A DNA stretch of 64,000 nt from Bacteroidaceae bacterium (GCA_024688885.1 JAILDV010000010.1:62001-126000), one strand, 5' to 3'. Shown: positions 9,454 through 19,373, counted from the stretch's first letter. Notes: a model not told the origin generated them from the sequence alone. Made by a program: numbers and translations.

Positions 9454-11163
9454 ATGAATTGGTTGATTGATCTATTCACGACAGGCGGCGGTGTGGCACA
9501 TACGGTTATATTGTATGCACTCGTCATCTCGTTTGGTGTGTTCCTTGGAAATAAAATAAAGATTAAGGGTGTAACATTAGGTGTGACGTGGATTCTATTT
9601 GTCGGCATCATGGCAGGCGATTTGCTGATGCGTGGTGGAATTCAAGAAAACACGGCTGTGCTTAATTTCATTCAAGACTTTGGACTGATCTTGTTCGTTT
9701 TCAGTATAGGTTTGCAAGTCGGCCCTTCTTTCTTTACCTCACTAAAACAAGGAGGATTGAAGGCTAACGGAGTTGCAGCAGGCGTGGTCATGCTCAACAT
9801 TGTCGTGATGCTTGCCATCTACTATGGCTTTCGGAATGTCATTCCCGCCATCGACAATCTGCCCATGATGGTTGGCACTCTGTGTGGTGCTGTCACTAAC
9901 ACCCCAGGTCTCGGTGCCGCGAATGCAGCCCTTGAGCAAATCAACCAGATTCATCCATTCAAAGGAGGTGTGCCCGTAATAGCCAATGGTTATGCCTGCG
10001 CCTACCCTCTTGCTGTCGTAGGCATCATTTGCAGCATCATTCTTATCCGTATCATCTTTAAGGTAAACTTCCAGAAGGAGGAGGAGCACTTTAACAAGCG
10101 GAACAACAAGGAGGCTGTCAAGCCTCATCTGATGACGGTGAAGGTGTTCAATCCCGCCATTGCCGATAAAAGCATTTTGCAAGTTAGGGGCTTTATCGGG
10201 CGCGATTTTGTATGCTCACGCATGCTCCATAACGGCCATGTAGTCGTACCGAACAAAGAAACATTGTTGAATGTCGATGACAAGCTCTATATTGTCTGTG
10301 CAGAAGAAGATGCTGCTGCCATCGTTGCCTTCATCGGACCAGAAGTGGAGGTGGAATGGGATGAGCAGGATGTGCCAATGGCTTCCAGAAAGCACACTGT
10401 CACAAAAGACAACATCAATGGTAAGACGCTGGGCAGTCTCCATCCCAGTTCTATGTATGGTGTAAACGTCACTCGTCTCTATCGTTCTGGTATCGAGTTG
10501 TTTGCCAGTCCGAGCTTGATTCTGCAAGTGGGTGATATCCTCACCGTGGTAGGTCCCGAAGATGCTGTGGATCGCTTTGCCAATAGAATCGGCGACAAGA
10601 AGCAACAACTTGACAAGCCCAATCTGCTCACGCTCTTCCTGGGCATTCTTGTCGGCATTATCTTTGGCATGTTACCTATCAACATTCCAGGTATGTCCAT
10701 GCCTGTCAAATTAGGTTTGGCTGGTGGTCCCCTTATCATAGCCATTCTGTTGGGACGCTTTGGTTACAAACTCAAGTTAGTGGCATACACCACAAACTCA
10801 GCCTCCTTGATGATTCGAGACATCGGTTTGGTACTTTTCCTTGCCAGTGTGGGTATCAAGGCTGGTGGCAATTTTGTTGACACAGTCATCAATGGTGGCG
10901 TTCACTACGTATGGGCAGGTTTCTTGATCACCATCATCCCATTGATTATTATGGGCATCTTTGCTCGTGTCAAATGGCACATGAATTACTTCCTGCTGAT
11001 GGGTATTATGAGCGGAGCCACAACCGACCCACCAGCATTAGCATTCAGCACATCCAATGCCAACAACGGCATACCTACCGTTGGCTACTCAACGGTATAT
11101 CCTTTATCCATGTTCTTACGGATTATTACAGCGCAAGTTATCATATTACTTTTATGCAGTTAG
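9454..11163 (+). CDS. AspT/YidE/YbjL-family transporter with two RCK_C domains
   Basis: Inner-membrane secondary transporter of the aspartate:alanine exchanger family. The 569 residues split into an N-terminal membrane block (about 1-205, with [20 protein letters not shown]), two cytoplasmic TrkA_C/RCK_C domains (about 225-295 and 310-385) and a C-terminal membrane block with the second half-repeat ([16 protein letters not shown]). The paired GA(V/T)T-(N/D)-P signatures and central TrkA_C pair are typical. Substrate cannot be read from sequence; members exchange amino acids or dicarboxylates. Its end overlaps the next gene by 10 bases. Confidence 0.88.
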   Translation: MNWLIDLFTTGGGVAHTVILYALVISFGVFLGNKIKIKGVTLGVTWILFVGIMAGDLLMRGGIQENTAVLNFIQDFGLILFVFSIGLQVGPSFFTSLKQGGLKANGVAAGVVMLNIVVMLAIYYGFRNVIPAIDNLPMMVGTLCGAVTNTPGLGAANAALEQINQIHPFKGGVPVIANGYACAYPLAVVGIICSIILIRIIFKVNFQKEEEHFNKRNNKEAVKPHLMTVKVFNPAIADKSILQVRGFIGRDFVCSRMLHNGHVVVPNKETLLNVDDKLYIVCAEEDAAAIVAFIGPEVEVEWDEQDVPMASRKHTVTKDNINGKTLGSLHPSSMYGVNVTRLYRSGIELFASPSLILQVGDILTVVGPEDAVDRFANRIGDKKQQLDKPNLLTLFLGILVGIIFGMLPINIPGMSMPVKLGLAGGPLIIAILLGRFGYKLKLVAYTTNSASLMIRDIGLVLFLASVGIKAGGNFVDTVINGGVHYVWAGFLITIIPLIIMGIFARVKWHMNYFLLMGIMSGATTDPPALAFSTSNANNGIPTVGYSTVYPLSMFLRIITAQVIILLLCS

Positions 11164-11858
11164 ACATCAACGATACACTTCACACACTCTTGCAGTCAGC
11201 AGATTTACCCCTGTTGGCTGCATTTGTACTGGGTGTGCTCGTTGCACTTAATCCTTGCCAATTAGCCATTAGCATTTCTGCCTTGGCATATGAATATCGC
11301 AATGGTAAGAAACTGATGGATGGCATCATTTACGCATTGGGCAGGACGCTCACCTACACCCTGTTGGGATGGGTGACCATGTGCCTCATAGGAGGTGGCA
11401 GCAATATAGCAGGTTTACAACATGTACTCTCCATGGCAGAAGTAGTTGTTCCTTACGTGCTGACAGGCATTGGACTTTACTTGATTTACCGAGCCCTCCA
11501 TCGCCATCATCATGGAGATGATTGCCACAACAGTGGAAGAATCATCAAACGGAATGGTCCTCTTGGCTCCTTGGTACTCGGCATGACACTTGCCCTTGCT
11601 TTTTGCCCCGAAAGTGCCATCTTCTATTTTGGCATGATGATACCTTTAAGCATCTCCAGTAGTGTCGGAGCGATGGTGCCCCTCATTTTCGGACTGTCAG
11701 CCAGCATTCCCGTCATAGTCATAGCATGGCTTATGCAAAAAGCCGTCAACGGAGCAGCTAAACTAAGTCGAGGCTTTGAACATTTCCAACAATGGCTTAA
11801 TGGCATCACAGGTGTGCTTTTCATTCTGATCGCCATTCTTCTTTTCATGGAGAAATGA
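11154..11858 (+). CDS. CcdA/DsbD-like six-TM membrane protein (ArsG-like)
   Basis: A 234-residue hydrophobic protein starting at 11154, inside the end of the transporter gene. It has the [16 protein letters not shown] motif near residue 33, where CcdA/DsbD and ArsG-type proteins carry a conserved Pro-Cys, and [18 protein letters not shown] near residue 145, a second Pro-Cys-type site in the second half. A His-rich stretch ([10 protein letters not shown]) sits in the central loop. These proteins pass electrons across the membrane or export organoarsenicals. No thioredoxin or nitroreductase partner is adjacent, so the role is open. An in-frame extension back to 10911 lies within the transporter gene and is not credible. 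Confidence 0.7.
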   Translation: MQLDINDTLHTLLQSADLPLLAAFVLGVLVALNPCQLAISISALAYEYRNGKKLMDGIIYALGRTLTYTLLGWVTMCLIGGGSNIAGLQHVLSMAEVVVPYVLTGIGLYLIYRALHRHHHGDDCHNSGRIIKRNGPLGSLVLGMTLALAFCPESAIFYFGMMIPLSISSSVGAMVPLIFGLSASIPVIVIAWLMQKAVNGAAKLSRGFEHFQQWLNGITGVLFILIAILLFMEK

Positions 11859-11968
11859 ACATTCTTTGAGCAATTAAGCAACTTTAATAATACAAATTGT
11901 CAATAAATGATTTTTTTGTGCTAACTTCGCACTAAAATCAATCTGTAAATCAACTGAGACACTACAAC

Positions 11969-12745
11969 ATGACGGAGGAAGATAGACTAAATGAGCATGA
12001 GGAATATACAGGGAAAAGCGTATCACAACTGATGCGTGAATTGCTGAAGCTCATCTTGGTACTGATATGGAGATTTCTCGTCTGGCTCTTTAAGAGAATC
12101 TTGAAGGGCATCTTGTGGTGCATGCAGGTTACAGAAGAAGGATGGAGACGTCTGAATGAATGGTGGCACGACAACAACACCCAAGAGAAGGTTGCCAAAA
12201 CTAAAGCATGGCTCAAAATGGCCACCAAAACGTTTGGTCAATGGTGTGTGATTGCCGGCAAAGCAACAGTTCATGGCATTGCCGTTGGTGCCAAAGCCAC
12301 ATGGAAAGGTCTCAAGGTGGGAACAAAAGCCACGGTCAAAGGAATTGTCATTGCTATCCGAGCCACCATCCAGGGCATTATCCACCTTCGCCCCACCCTC
12401 AAAAAACTGGGACAGCTCATTGTGAGAGGTGTCAAAGCCTTTGTTGCATGGCTAAAACGATGCAAGCGTGGCATGAAACTTTCACGCATCAGAAGAAGAC
12501 GCCGCTATGAGGCATTCCGAAGGAATGGAGGCATGAAAGGATGGATGGTTAACACGACACGCGATGTACGAAAGAATATCGAATTGTTCATGGAGGAAGA
12601 TCAAGAGGAAGCTGACCCCGAAGCTGTGACTGAAGACGACATCATGGAAGAAGCATTGGAGCAAGGAGCCAACGATGGCAAGAAATCCATGAAGATTGGC
12701 AAATCTTTCATCGCACACGCTAAGAACTTTATGGACGTCGAATAA
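11969..12745 (+). CDS. Hypothetical basic amphipathic protein with 11-residue repeats
   Basis: No family recognised. The 258-residue protein is rich in Lys, Arg and Trp, with a hydrophobic segment (LLKLILVLIWRFLVWLFKRI, about 26-45), then four consecutive 11-residue units at 96-139 that share a K/R-A-T-x-x-G core (GAKATWKGLKV, GTKATVKGIVI and two variants), a very basic patch (RIRRRRRYEAFRR, near 173) and an acidic tail (EEDQEEADPEAVTEDD). Eleven-residue repeats of this kind form long amphipathic helices on membranes in alpha-synuclein and LEA proteins; membrane association here is inference. It precedes the MscS-type channel by 60 bases, in the same direction. Confidence 0.7.
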   Translation: MTEEDRLNEHEEYTGKSVSQLMRELLKLILVLIWRFLVWLFKRILKGILWCMQVTEEGWRRLNEWWHDNNTQEKVAKTKAWLKMATKTFGQWCVIAGKATVHGIAVGAKATWKGLKVGTKATVKGIVIAIRATIQGIIHLRPTLKKLGQLIVRGVKAFVAWLKRCKRGMKLSRIRRRRRYEAFRRNGGMKGWMVNTTRDVRKNIELFMEEDQEEADPEAVTEDDIMEEALEQGANDGKKSMKIGKSFIAHAKNFMDVE

Positions 12746-12805
12746 GCAATCAACTTTAATAAACACATCAAACAAAACCTATAACCCTCAAAACAACACA
12801 AAATT

Positions 12806-15346
12806 GTGAAAAAGATTCTTTTTATCCTCATACTCTTCATGGCCATGTCACAACAAGGGCATGCCGTGCTCAAAGAAAAAGACCTCGGACACACACTGCA
12901 CGTTTTGCGTCTTGAGCTCTACAACAAGTGGACAAGACAGAAAGAGCGTATGAAGCAGATGGAAGAACGCCAAAAAACACAGCACGCAAGACTCGTTGAT
13001 ATCACAAAACGTTGTGAAACAACAAGTCTCATTCTCTATTCACAAGGGCAGGATTTTACCTTCGATGTAGCATATGCATGCCAAGAGGCGACCACTTTGT
13101 ATCATGAATTCAAGAAAAGTACTATTCCCTTTGATCAAATCAAGCAGAATATCGAATACGAAATTGCCAATTACGACAGTCTGATATACTCTCTGAAATT
13201 ATTGCCTCCTGTCATTGTCGACACCCTTGAAAATACAGATGGCAAGCAGTCTTCTTTTATCATCAAAGTTAACGAGAAGGATTCGCTCAATGAAAACAGC
13301 ACCTTCATGCTAGATGCACAGGGAATTCAAGACAGGGCCATGTGTATTGAATATGCAGAAACACTGCGTAAAAACATGATAATCATTCTCAAAAGGCTTG
13401 ATAAAGACAACAAACACTATACCGATTTGTATCTTCGTGTAGAGCGGCTGAACGACTTTGCCCAGAAGAAATACACAGATTTGCAACAAAGCATCTTCAT
13501 CAATCCCGGCACAAACTACCTGCAGATTCTTGCTGGAATTCCCAGGCAATGGAAACGGATGCGAGATGATTTCAACACCAAATACAAACCACTCGAAGAG
13601 CGTCGTAACGGACGTTTCCAAGAGTACAGGTCGGAATGGCGAGGAGGCATCGTCCTTTTTGCCAGCATCTTCATGTTGATATACATTCTTGGAGCGGTCA
13701 TTCTGAGCAATGTGATTCTCCGATGGTTAGTACCCAAACGCTTCCGAACGGAGAAGTTCAAGCAGAAGCGCGGAACCCTCATTATTGCTTTTGCCGTACT
13801 TCTCTTTGCCATTGCCGTGATGACAGTTCGCACGTTAATCCATCATAATCTCATGTTGATGGCAACGGGTCTGATGATTGAAATGGCATGGCTGATTGCT
13901 GCCATTTACATTTCTCTGGTTATCCGTCTGAAGGGAGAACAAATTACAGATGGTGCTAAAGCCTATGCACCTTTCATTCTCATGTCGATGATTGTCATCT
14001 GTTTCCGAATCATCTTGATTCCAAACACATTGGTCAATATCATATTTCCACCCATCCTGTTGGCTTTCACCATTTGGCAAATCATCATATTGAAGAAGAG
14101 TTGGAAGAACATGCCCACGAGCGATTCCATCTACTGCTCCATCTCCCTCTTCACGATGCTGGCATCATGCATCCTTTCATGGATTGGATTTACATTGATG
14201 GCCGTGCAAATAATTGTGTGGTGGACATTCCAGTTGGCAGCCATCGCAACCATCACCAGCTGCTATGATTTGATGGAGATGTATGAAAACGGACCACTTT
14301 GCCGACGCATCAAGAAAGCATACCGAGACACCGTCAAGGAGGAAGAAATCCGCTTTAAGATGAAACGCGGTGATTTTGTGGACCAAACATGGGTATATGA
14401 CTTTGTCAACCGAGCCTTCATTCCCGTTTGCGCAGTCTTCTCCATTATCACCAGCATCTATATGGCTGCTGCCATTTTCAACCTTCGCCACCTATGTATC
14501 TCATGGTTTATGCAAGAGATTCATGTGGACAGACTCTTTACAGCATCCATCTACAAGTTCTGCATTGTGGCGGCTTTGTTCTTCATCTTCAAGTACATCA
14601 ATTATCTTGCACGGTCCGTATGGTTCCGCTATCGCAGAAACAACAAAAATTTCAATGCCACCCTTGCCCGGAATATCATCGCCCTACTGATATGGGCAAT
14701 CTATGTCATGGTCGTATTCTTGATGCTTCATGTACCAGGAACTGGTATCGCCATCGTGACAGGTGGTCTGTCAACAGGTATGGGTTTTGCATCCAAGAGC
14801 CTGTTGGAAAACTTCTTCTACGGCATCTCTCTTATGTCGGGTCGTGTACGGGTCGGTGACTACATCGAATGCGATGGGATGATAGGAAAAGTGGAAAGCA
14901 TTACATATCAAAGCACACAAATCACCACACTTGATGGTAGTGTCGTTGCCATCCTCAATTCCGATCTGTTCAGCAAGAATTTCAAGAACCTGACACGCAA
15001 CCATCAATATGAGCGCCTCTCCATTCCGTTTGGTGTCTCTTACGGCACCAACGTGGAAGATGTGCGGAACATGATAGTGGAAGGAATCAAGACACTCTGC
15101 AAGAAGACTCCTGACGGCAGAGACATTGTCACACCCAAGCACCCCATCTTGGTCGCATTCTCAGACTTCGGTGCTAGCAGCATTGACCTGTTGCTTGTGG
15201 TTTGGGTGCTCGTTGACCAGAAGATTTCGTTCACAGCACAAGCCAAAGAAAAAATCTATCAAGTGCTTAACGAGAACAACATCGAGATTCCGTTCCCACA
15301 ACAAGACATTTATATCCGAAGTATTACAAAATCGGAGCAGAACTGA
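12806..15346 (+). CDS. Large mechanosensitive channel, MscS family (MscK-like layout)
   Basis: The gene starts with GTG at 12806, giving a signal peptide (MKKILFILILFMAMSQQGHA), a periplasmic coiled region (about 25-275), then roughly ten membrane segments and a C-terminal MscS domain at about 640-840. The pore helix and beta domain are visible: GIAIVTGGLSTGMGFASKSL, VRVGDYIECDGMIGKVESI, TTLDGSVVAILNSDLFSKNF. At 846 residues it is intermediate between MscS (286) and MscK (about 1120). Such channels open under membrane tension to release solutes after osmotic downshock. The basic repeat protein just upstream may be functionally linked. Confidence 0.9.
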   Translation: MKKILFILILFMAMSQQGHAVLKEKDLGHTLHVLRLELYNKWTRQKERMKQMEERQKTQHARLVDITKRCETTSLILYSQGQDFTFDVAYACQEATTLYHEFKKSTIPFDQIKQNIEYEIANYDSLIYSLKLLPPVIVDTLENTDGKQSSFIIKVNEKDSLNENSTFMLDAQGIQDRAMCIEYAETLRKNMIIILKRLDKDNKHYTDLYLRVERLNDFAQKKYTDLQQSIFINPGTNYLQILAGIPRQWKRMRDDFNTKYKPLEERRNGRFQEYRSEWRGGIVLFASIFMLIYILGAVILSNVILRWLVPKRFRTEKFKQKRGTLIIAFAVLLFAIAVMTVRTLIHHNLMLMATGLMIEMAWLIAAIYISLVIRLKGEQITDGAKAYAPFILMSMIVICFRIILIPNTLVNIIFPPILLAFTIWQIIILKKSWKNMPTSDSIYCSISLFTMLASCILSWIGFTLMAVQIIVWWTFQLAAIATITSCYDLMEMYENGPLCRRIKKAYRDTVKEEEIRFKMKRGDFVDQTWVYDFVNRAFIPVCAVFSIITSIYMAAAIFNLRHLCISWFMQEIHVDRLFTASIYKFCIVAALFFIFKYINYLARSVWFRYRRNNKNFNATLARNIIALLIWAIYVMVVFLMLHVPGTGIAIVTGGLSTGMGFASKSLLENFFYGISLMSGRVRVGDYIECDGMIGKVESITYQSTQITTLDGSVVAILNSDLFSKNFKNLTRNHQYERLSIPFGVSYGTNVEDVRNMIVEGIKTLCKKTPDGRDIVTPKHPILVAFSDFGASSIDLLLVVWVLVDQKISFTAQAKEKIYQVLNENNIEIPFPQQDIYIRSITKSEQN

Positions 15347-15420
15347 CGTTAAAAAACAAAAAAACGCCCTCTGTAGGCAAAAAAAATGTCAATTGTAGCA
15401 GATGAACGAAAAAAAAGTAT

Positions 15421-15428
15421 TACTTTTG
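15421..15428 (+). promoter_or_regulatory. Promoter -7 box (TACTTTTG)
   Basis: TACTTTTG matches TAnnTTTG and lies 82 bases before the tonB start. A TTG at 15394-15396 is somewhat far for a -33 box. Confidence 0.5.
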
Positions 15429-15510
15429 CCTCGAAACTGAGCAGACGGTCACCTAAAGGTGGCTCATCAGTGTACCAAAACGCAGAAATAACTAAAAATA
15501 AATATAATCT

Positions 15511-16224
15511 ATGGAAGTAAAGAAATCAAAAAAAGCAGACCTTGAGGGCACCAAAAGCACCGGACTGCTCATTGGCTACATCGTAGCCCTTGCTGCCATG
15601 TTTGCATGCTTTGAGTACACCACTCGAACGTATGCAGAAACAGACGTTGTTTACTCAACAGTAGCGTATGCACCTGAGGAGGACGTGGTTCCTATCACTC
15701 AGCCTATCTTCACCGCAGCGCCACCTCCACCAGCAGAGACTCCTGCTGTGGCAGAAATCCTTGACATTGTGGACAACAACACCGACATCGAGGAGGAGAA
15801 AATTGAATCTTCCGAGGACACTCATGAGGCTCAATCAGGTCCTTCTGTTCAAGTAGCAGGTCCTGTGATGGCAGCTCCTGGTCCTGTAGTGGAAGATGGT
15901 GACGAGAACGACATCTTCGAAGTGGTGGAACAGAACCCAGCTTTCCCTGGCGGTGAAAAAGCCCTGATGGATTGGCTTCACAAAAACCTGAAGTACCCAC
16001 CAGTAGCACAAGAGAACGGTATCCAAGGTCGTGTATTGGTGCAGTTCGTTGTCAACAAGGATGGTTCCATCGTGGATCCTAAGGTGATTCGCGCCGTTGA
16101 TGCATCCCTTGACAAGGAAGCCATGCGAGTTGTACAGGCCATGCCGAAGTGGACTCCTGGCAGACAGCGTGGTAAGGCTGTGCGTGTACGCTTCACGCTC
16201 CCTGTCACCTTCCGTTTACAGTAA
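15511..16224 (+). CDS. tonB: TonB-family energy transducer
   Basis: Spans the periplasm to pass proton-motive energy from ExbBD to TonB-dependent outer-membrane receptors. The 237-residue protein has one N-terminal membrane segment (about 18-37, STGLLIGYIVALAAMFACF), a short Pro-rich and acidic linker (APPPPAETPAV, then Glu/Asp-rich to about 145), and a TonB C-terminal domain at 148-237 with FPGGEKALMDWL, YPP, IQGRVLVQFVV and KWTPGRQRGKAVRVRFTLPV. This is the Bacteroidetes TonB type. It has its own promoter and a strong terminator, so it is monocistronic; exbB/exbD lie 2.2 kb downstream. Confidence 0.92.
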   Translation: MEVKKSKKADLEGTKSTGLLIGYIVALAAMFACFEYTTRTYAETDVVYSTVAYAPEEDVVPITQPIFTAAPPPPAETPAVAEILDIVDNNTDIEEEKIESSEDTHEAQSGPSVQVAGPVMAAPGPVVEDGDENDIFEVVEQNPAFPGGEKALMDWLHKNLKYPPVAQENGIQGRVLVQFVVNKDGSIVDPKVIRAVDASLDKEAMRVVQAMPKWTPGRQRGKAVRVRFTLPVTFRLQ

Positions 16225-16273
16225 TTACATTTTCCACATCGTTCTGCAACGATAAGGAAACAACAACAAACAT

Positions 16274-16306
16274 GCCGCACACATATTCGCTGTGCGGCTT
16301 TTTTTT
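16274..16306 (+). terminator. Rho-independent terminator after tonB
   Basis: Perfect 8-bp stem GCCGCACA / TGTGCGGC (16274-16281 with 16291-16298) around a 9-base loop, followed directly by eight T residues. Confidence 0.92.
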
Positions 16307-16335
16307 ACAACGCATACAAGAATTATATATAATAT

Positions 16336-17304
16336 ATGTACGCGACAAAAGAACTCACACAAAAAATCAATATGGCAGTAGAGGGCATTCAGTACAATGC
16401 AGAGCCGAAGAATCTCTACGAGCCTATCCGTTACATTCTTTCCATAGGAGGCAAGCGCATCCGTCCCTTGCTCATGCTTATGGGATACAATCTCTACAAA
16501 GAAGATGTCGACACCATTATGGACAACGCTTTGGCATTAGAGACATACCATAACTTCACCCTACTGCATGACGACTTGATGGACAAAAGCGACTTGCGGC
16601 GCGGAAATCCAACCGTACACAAGAAATGGAATGAGAACACTGCTATCCTTTCTGGCGACACGATGCTAATCATGGCATACCAGCTATTCAACAAAGGCGT
16701 TCAGAATGAAACGGCATGGTCCTCATTCATCGATGCGACACTGGGTGTGTGCGAAGGGCAGCAATACGACATCGATTTCGAAACCCGCAATGACGTAACT
16801 GAAGCTGAATACATGGAGATGATTCGAATGAAAACATCCCTGTTGCTGGGCTACGCATTGAAGATTGGTGCCCTATTAGGAGGAGCTGACCAAGAGGACG
16901 TGGAGAATCTCTACACCTTTGGAGAAAAGATGGGACTTGCCTATCAACTGCAAGATGACCTACTCGACGTGTATGGTGACCCAACCAAGTTTCAGAAGAA
17001 GCTCGGAGGTGACATCGTCGAGAACAAGAAAACCTTCATGCTCATCCAAGCCTATTTACACGCAGATAGCACCCAGAAGGCAGAACTTGATCGCTGGATG
17101 AATGTGAAAGATTTTAATCCAGAAGAGAAAATCGCAGCTGTCACACATCTATACAATATTTTAAGTATTGACAAACTGGCAAAGCAAAAGATTGAGGACA
17201 TTTTCGCAGAATCGCTCAAGAGTCTGGATCGGGTGAAAGTAACTGAAGAAAAGAAAACAGAACTTCGTCTGTTTGCCAACAAACTGATGGGCAGAGAATA
17301 CTGA
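16336..17304 (+). CDS. Trans-type polyprenyl (farnesyl/geranylgeranyl) diphosphate synthase
   Basis: Condenses isopentenyl diphosphate with allylic diphosphates to give the chains used for quinones and cell-wall lipid carriers. The 322-residue protein has GGKRIRP near residue 35, the first Asp motif LLHDDLMD near residue 80 with RRGNPTVH after it, and the second Asp motif LQDDLLD near residue 207, followed by GGDIVENKKTF. Chain length cannot be set by eye; an ispA-like or geranylgeranyl synthase is plausible. The ATG at 16336 is followed by another in-frame ATG at 16372. tatD begins one base after its stop. Confidence 0.9.
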   Translation: MYATKELTQKINMAVEGIQYNAEPKNLYEPIRYILSIGGKRIRPLLMLMGYNLYKEDVDTIMDNALALETYHNFTLLHDDLMDKSDLRRGNPTVHKKWNENTAILSGDTMLIMAYQLFNKGVQNETAWSSFIDATLGVCEGQQYDIDFETRNDVTEAEYMEMIRMKTSLLLGYALKIGALLGGADQEDVENLYTFGEKMGLAYQLQDDLLDVYGDPTKFQKKLGGDIVENKKTFMLIQAYLHADSTQKAELDRWMNVKDFNPEEKIAAVTHLYNILSIDKLAKQKIEDIFAESLKSLDRVKVTEEKKTELRLFANKLMGREY

Positions 17305-17305
17305 G

Positions 17306-18094
17306 ATGATAGACACCCACGCACATATTGATGGTGTAGAATTTGCCGATGATCTCGAGGCTGTCATCCAAAACGCCAAGACTGCTGGAGTGGACAAAAT
17401 CTTTGTCCCTGGTATCTGTCTGAAAGACACTCCACACCTGCTTGAAGTTTGTCAAACTCACCCTAGATACCTCTACCCGATGATTGGTCTTCATCCTGAA
17501 AACATCATGGATGAGGACTACCATCATGCACTCAACCAACTGGAAAGCATGATAGACGATTCCATCATTGCAATCGGTGAGATAGGGCTTGACTTTTATT
17601 GGGACACCACCTACAAGAAAGAACAACTTGAGGTGTTTGAGCATCAAATTCAATGGGCAGAGAAATATAATCTTCCTCTCATGATTCACTCGCGCAATGC
17701 CCATAAGGAATTGATGGAGATAATGGAACGTCACAGAGCCAGCAACCTCAGCGGTGTGTTTCATTGCTTCACCGGCACCGAGGAAGAAGCACTTGATTTA
17801 CTTTCCTTTCCTCATTTCATGCTGGGTATTGGAGGAGTCCTCACTTTCAAGAAATCCACCTTGAGGGAAGTGGTTAAAAATGTCGTTCCACTATCCAGAA
17901 TTGTGTTGGAAACAGACGCTCCATACATGGCTCCCGTTCCAAATCGAGGCAAAAGAAACGAAAGTGCATACGTCAGATATGTGGCAGAAAAACTCGCAGA
18001 GATTTACAACACCGATTTTGACGAGATTGTGCATCAAATCACTAAAAATACGTTCAAAGTTTTCAAAAAAGTGACTTTTTTCGATAAAAATTAA
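17306..18094 (+). CDS. tatD: TatD-family metal-dependent hydrolase / DNase
   Basis: Metal-dependent 3'-5' exonuclease family. The 262-residue protein has the metal-binding start MIDTHAHID, GLHPEN near residue 62, GEIGLDFYW near residue 92, MIHSRNAHKEL near residue 130, FHCFTG near residue 152 and the late ETDAPYMAP near residue 205. These are the conserved ligands and length of TatD. It follows the polyprenyl synthase by one base, a common pairing in Bacteroidetes, and is probably co-transcribed with it. Confidence 0.93.
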   Translation: MIDTHAHIDGVEFADDLEAVIQNAKTAGVDKIFVPGICLKDTPHLLEVCQTHPRYLYPMIGLHPENIMDEDYHHALNQLESMIDDSIIAIGEIGLDFYWDTTYKKEQLEVFEHQIQWAEKYNLPLMIHSRNAHKELMEIMERHRASNLSGVFHCFTGTEEEALDLLSFPHFMLGIGGVLTFKKSTLREVVKNVVPLSRIVLETDAPYMAPVPNRGKRNESAYVRYVAEKLAEIYNTDFDEIVHQITKNTFKVFKKVTFFDKN

Positions 18095-18136
18095 AAGTTT
18101 CCGCTCTTTTACAATTATTGAAAGAAAAAAAATCAT

Positions 18137-18144
18137 TATTTTTG
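18137..18144 (+). promoter_or_regulatory. Promoter -7 box (TATTTTTG) before tRNA-Ser
   Basis: TATTTTTG fits TAnnTTTG and lies about 100 bases before the tRNA gene, in the intergenic gap after tatD. Confidence 0.4.
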
Positions 18145-18242
18145 TCCCGAATTATGGGTTGCCATTCCGTTTCAGCAGGAAAAACATCCCTAAAGCGAGG
18201 CTTTCATCACCTTGCAACGCCACCAAAAATGGAGGATAAGAA

Positions 18243-18330
18243 GGAGAGATGCTCGAGTGGCTGAAGAGGCACGCCTGGAAAGCGTGTATACGTCAAAAGC
18301 GTATCCGGGGTTCGAATCCCCGTCTCTCCG
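18243..18330 (+). tRNA. tRNA-Ser, anticodon GGA
   Basis: The 88-base gene folds as a class II tRNA: acceptor stem GGAGAGA / TCTCTCC with discriminator G at 18330, anticodon arm CACGC-CTGGAAA-GCGTG with anticodon GGA (Ser, UCC and UCU codons), a long variable arm typical of tRNA-Ser, and T arm GGGGTTCGAATCCCC. The 3' CCA is not encoded. Confidence 0.96.
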
Positions 18331-18331
18331 C

Positions 18332-18387
18332 TTGGGGTTCGGCGAAAGCCAATCCCCAAAAGAGAAGGGTTCGGCGAAAGCCAATCC
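18332..18387 (+). repeat. Duplicated hairpin element after tRNA-Ser
   Basis: Two near-identical 22-base copies of GGGTTCGGCGAAAGCCAATCCC (18335 and 18366 onward; the first has an extra G before it) form GNRA-type hairpins (GGC-GAAA-GCC with outer G/C-rich pairs); the first is extended by TTGGGG / CCCCAA at 18332-18359. They lie directly behind the tRNA and may help 3'-end formation; there is no T-tract. Confidence 0.6.
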
Positions 18388-18464
18388 CAGTAACCATAAC
18401 ACAACTTTACCAGTAACAAACAAAACAAATAAAATAAGTTATTAATCTTAAAATTTTCAAGACA

Positions 18465-19289
18465 ATGAAAAAAATTTTTGCAATCATTGCATTGATGGGT
18501 GTGTTTACATTTGGTATGACACAAACCGCTTCAGCTCAGGACGAAAGTGCAGATTCTGCTGCTACTGAGCAGGTAGATTCTGCTGCTGTTGACACTGCAG
18601 CTGCTCCAGTAATTGAAGACGCTGAGCCAGTCGAGTCTGAGCCAGTCGAGACTGGTATGTACAAGGACATCAAGACTAAGTTCATCGAGGGTTCTGCAGG
18701 CTTCATGGCACTCGTAGCCATCGCTTTGATCATCGGTCTCGCATTCTGTATCGAGCGTATCATCTACCTCGCACTCTCTAAGGTGAACACAGTGAAACTC
18801 ATCGAGGACGTTGAGAACGCACTGATCAACAAGAACGATCTCGAAGGTGCAAAGGCTATCGCACGCGACACTCGCGGTCCTATCGCTTCAATCTTCTATC
18901 AGGGTCTCATGCGTATGGATGATGGCGCTGACGCAGTGGAGAAGTCAGTCGTTGCTTACGGCGCAGTTCAGGCTTCTAAGCTCGAAAGCGGTTGCTCTTG
19001 GATCACCCTCTTCATCGGTATGGCTCCATCTCTCGGATTCTTGGGAACTGTGATCGGTATGGTGAAGGCATTCGACGACATCCAGGCTGCAGGTGACATC
19101 TCTCCAACAGTCGTTGCAGGTGGTATGAAGGTGGCCCTTTTGACTACTATCTTCGGTATCGTCGTTGCCCTTATTCTTCAGATTTTCTACAACTATATCC
19201 TTGCTGAAATTGAAGGTCTTACCGCTAAGATGGAAGACTCTACCATTTCTCTCCTTGACATCGTTGCCAAGTACAACAACAAGAAGTAA
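18465..19289 (+). CDS. exbB: ExbB/TolQ/MotA-family proton channel subunit with signal peptide
   Basis: Inner-membrane channel subunit that powers TonB. It has a cleavable signal peptide (MKKIFAIIALMGVFTFGMTQTASAQ), then an acidic Ala/Glu/Val-rich linker with a short duplication (EPVESEPVE, near 52-62), a first membrane helix at about 83-105, and the conserved MotA/ExbB domain with two more helices (about 170-260, including GMAPSLGFLGTVIGMVKAF and LLTTIFGIVVAL). The signal peptide and linker are usual in Bacteroidetes ExbB. It heads a four-gene operon with two exbD genes. Confidence 0.92.
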   Translation: MKKIFAIIALMGVFTFGMTQTASAQDESADSAATEQVDSAAVDTAAAPVIEDAEPVESEPVETGMYKDIKTKFIEGSAGFMALVAIALIIGLAFCIERIIYLALSKVNTVKLIEDVENALINKNDLEGAKAIARDTRGPIASIFYQGLMRMDDGADAVEKSVVAYGAVQASKLESGCSWITLFIGMAPSLGFLGTVIGMVKAFDDIQAAGDISPTVVAGGMKVALLTTIFGIVVALILQIFYNYILAEIEGLTAKMEDSTISLLDIVAKYNNKK

Positions 19290-19373
19290 TTAAGAACGTC
19301 GGACCTATATACCCGAAACACATCTTAATCTCTTCAAATTAGTCATTAACTATTATTATTAAGGAGAAATAAA

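Noticed and set aside
10911..11153. Upstream extension of the CcdA/ArsG-like gene
   Set aside because: It lies wholly within the transporter gene in another frame; the ATG at 11154 gives a protein that starts properly before the first helix.
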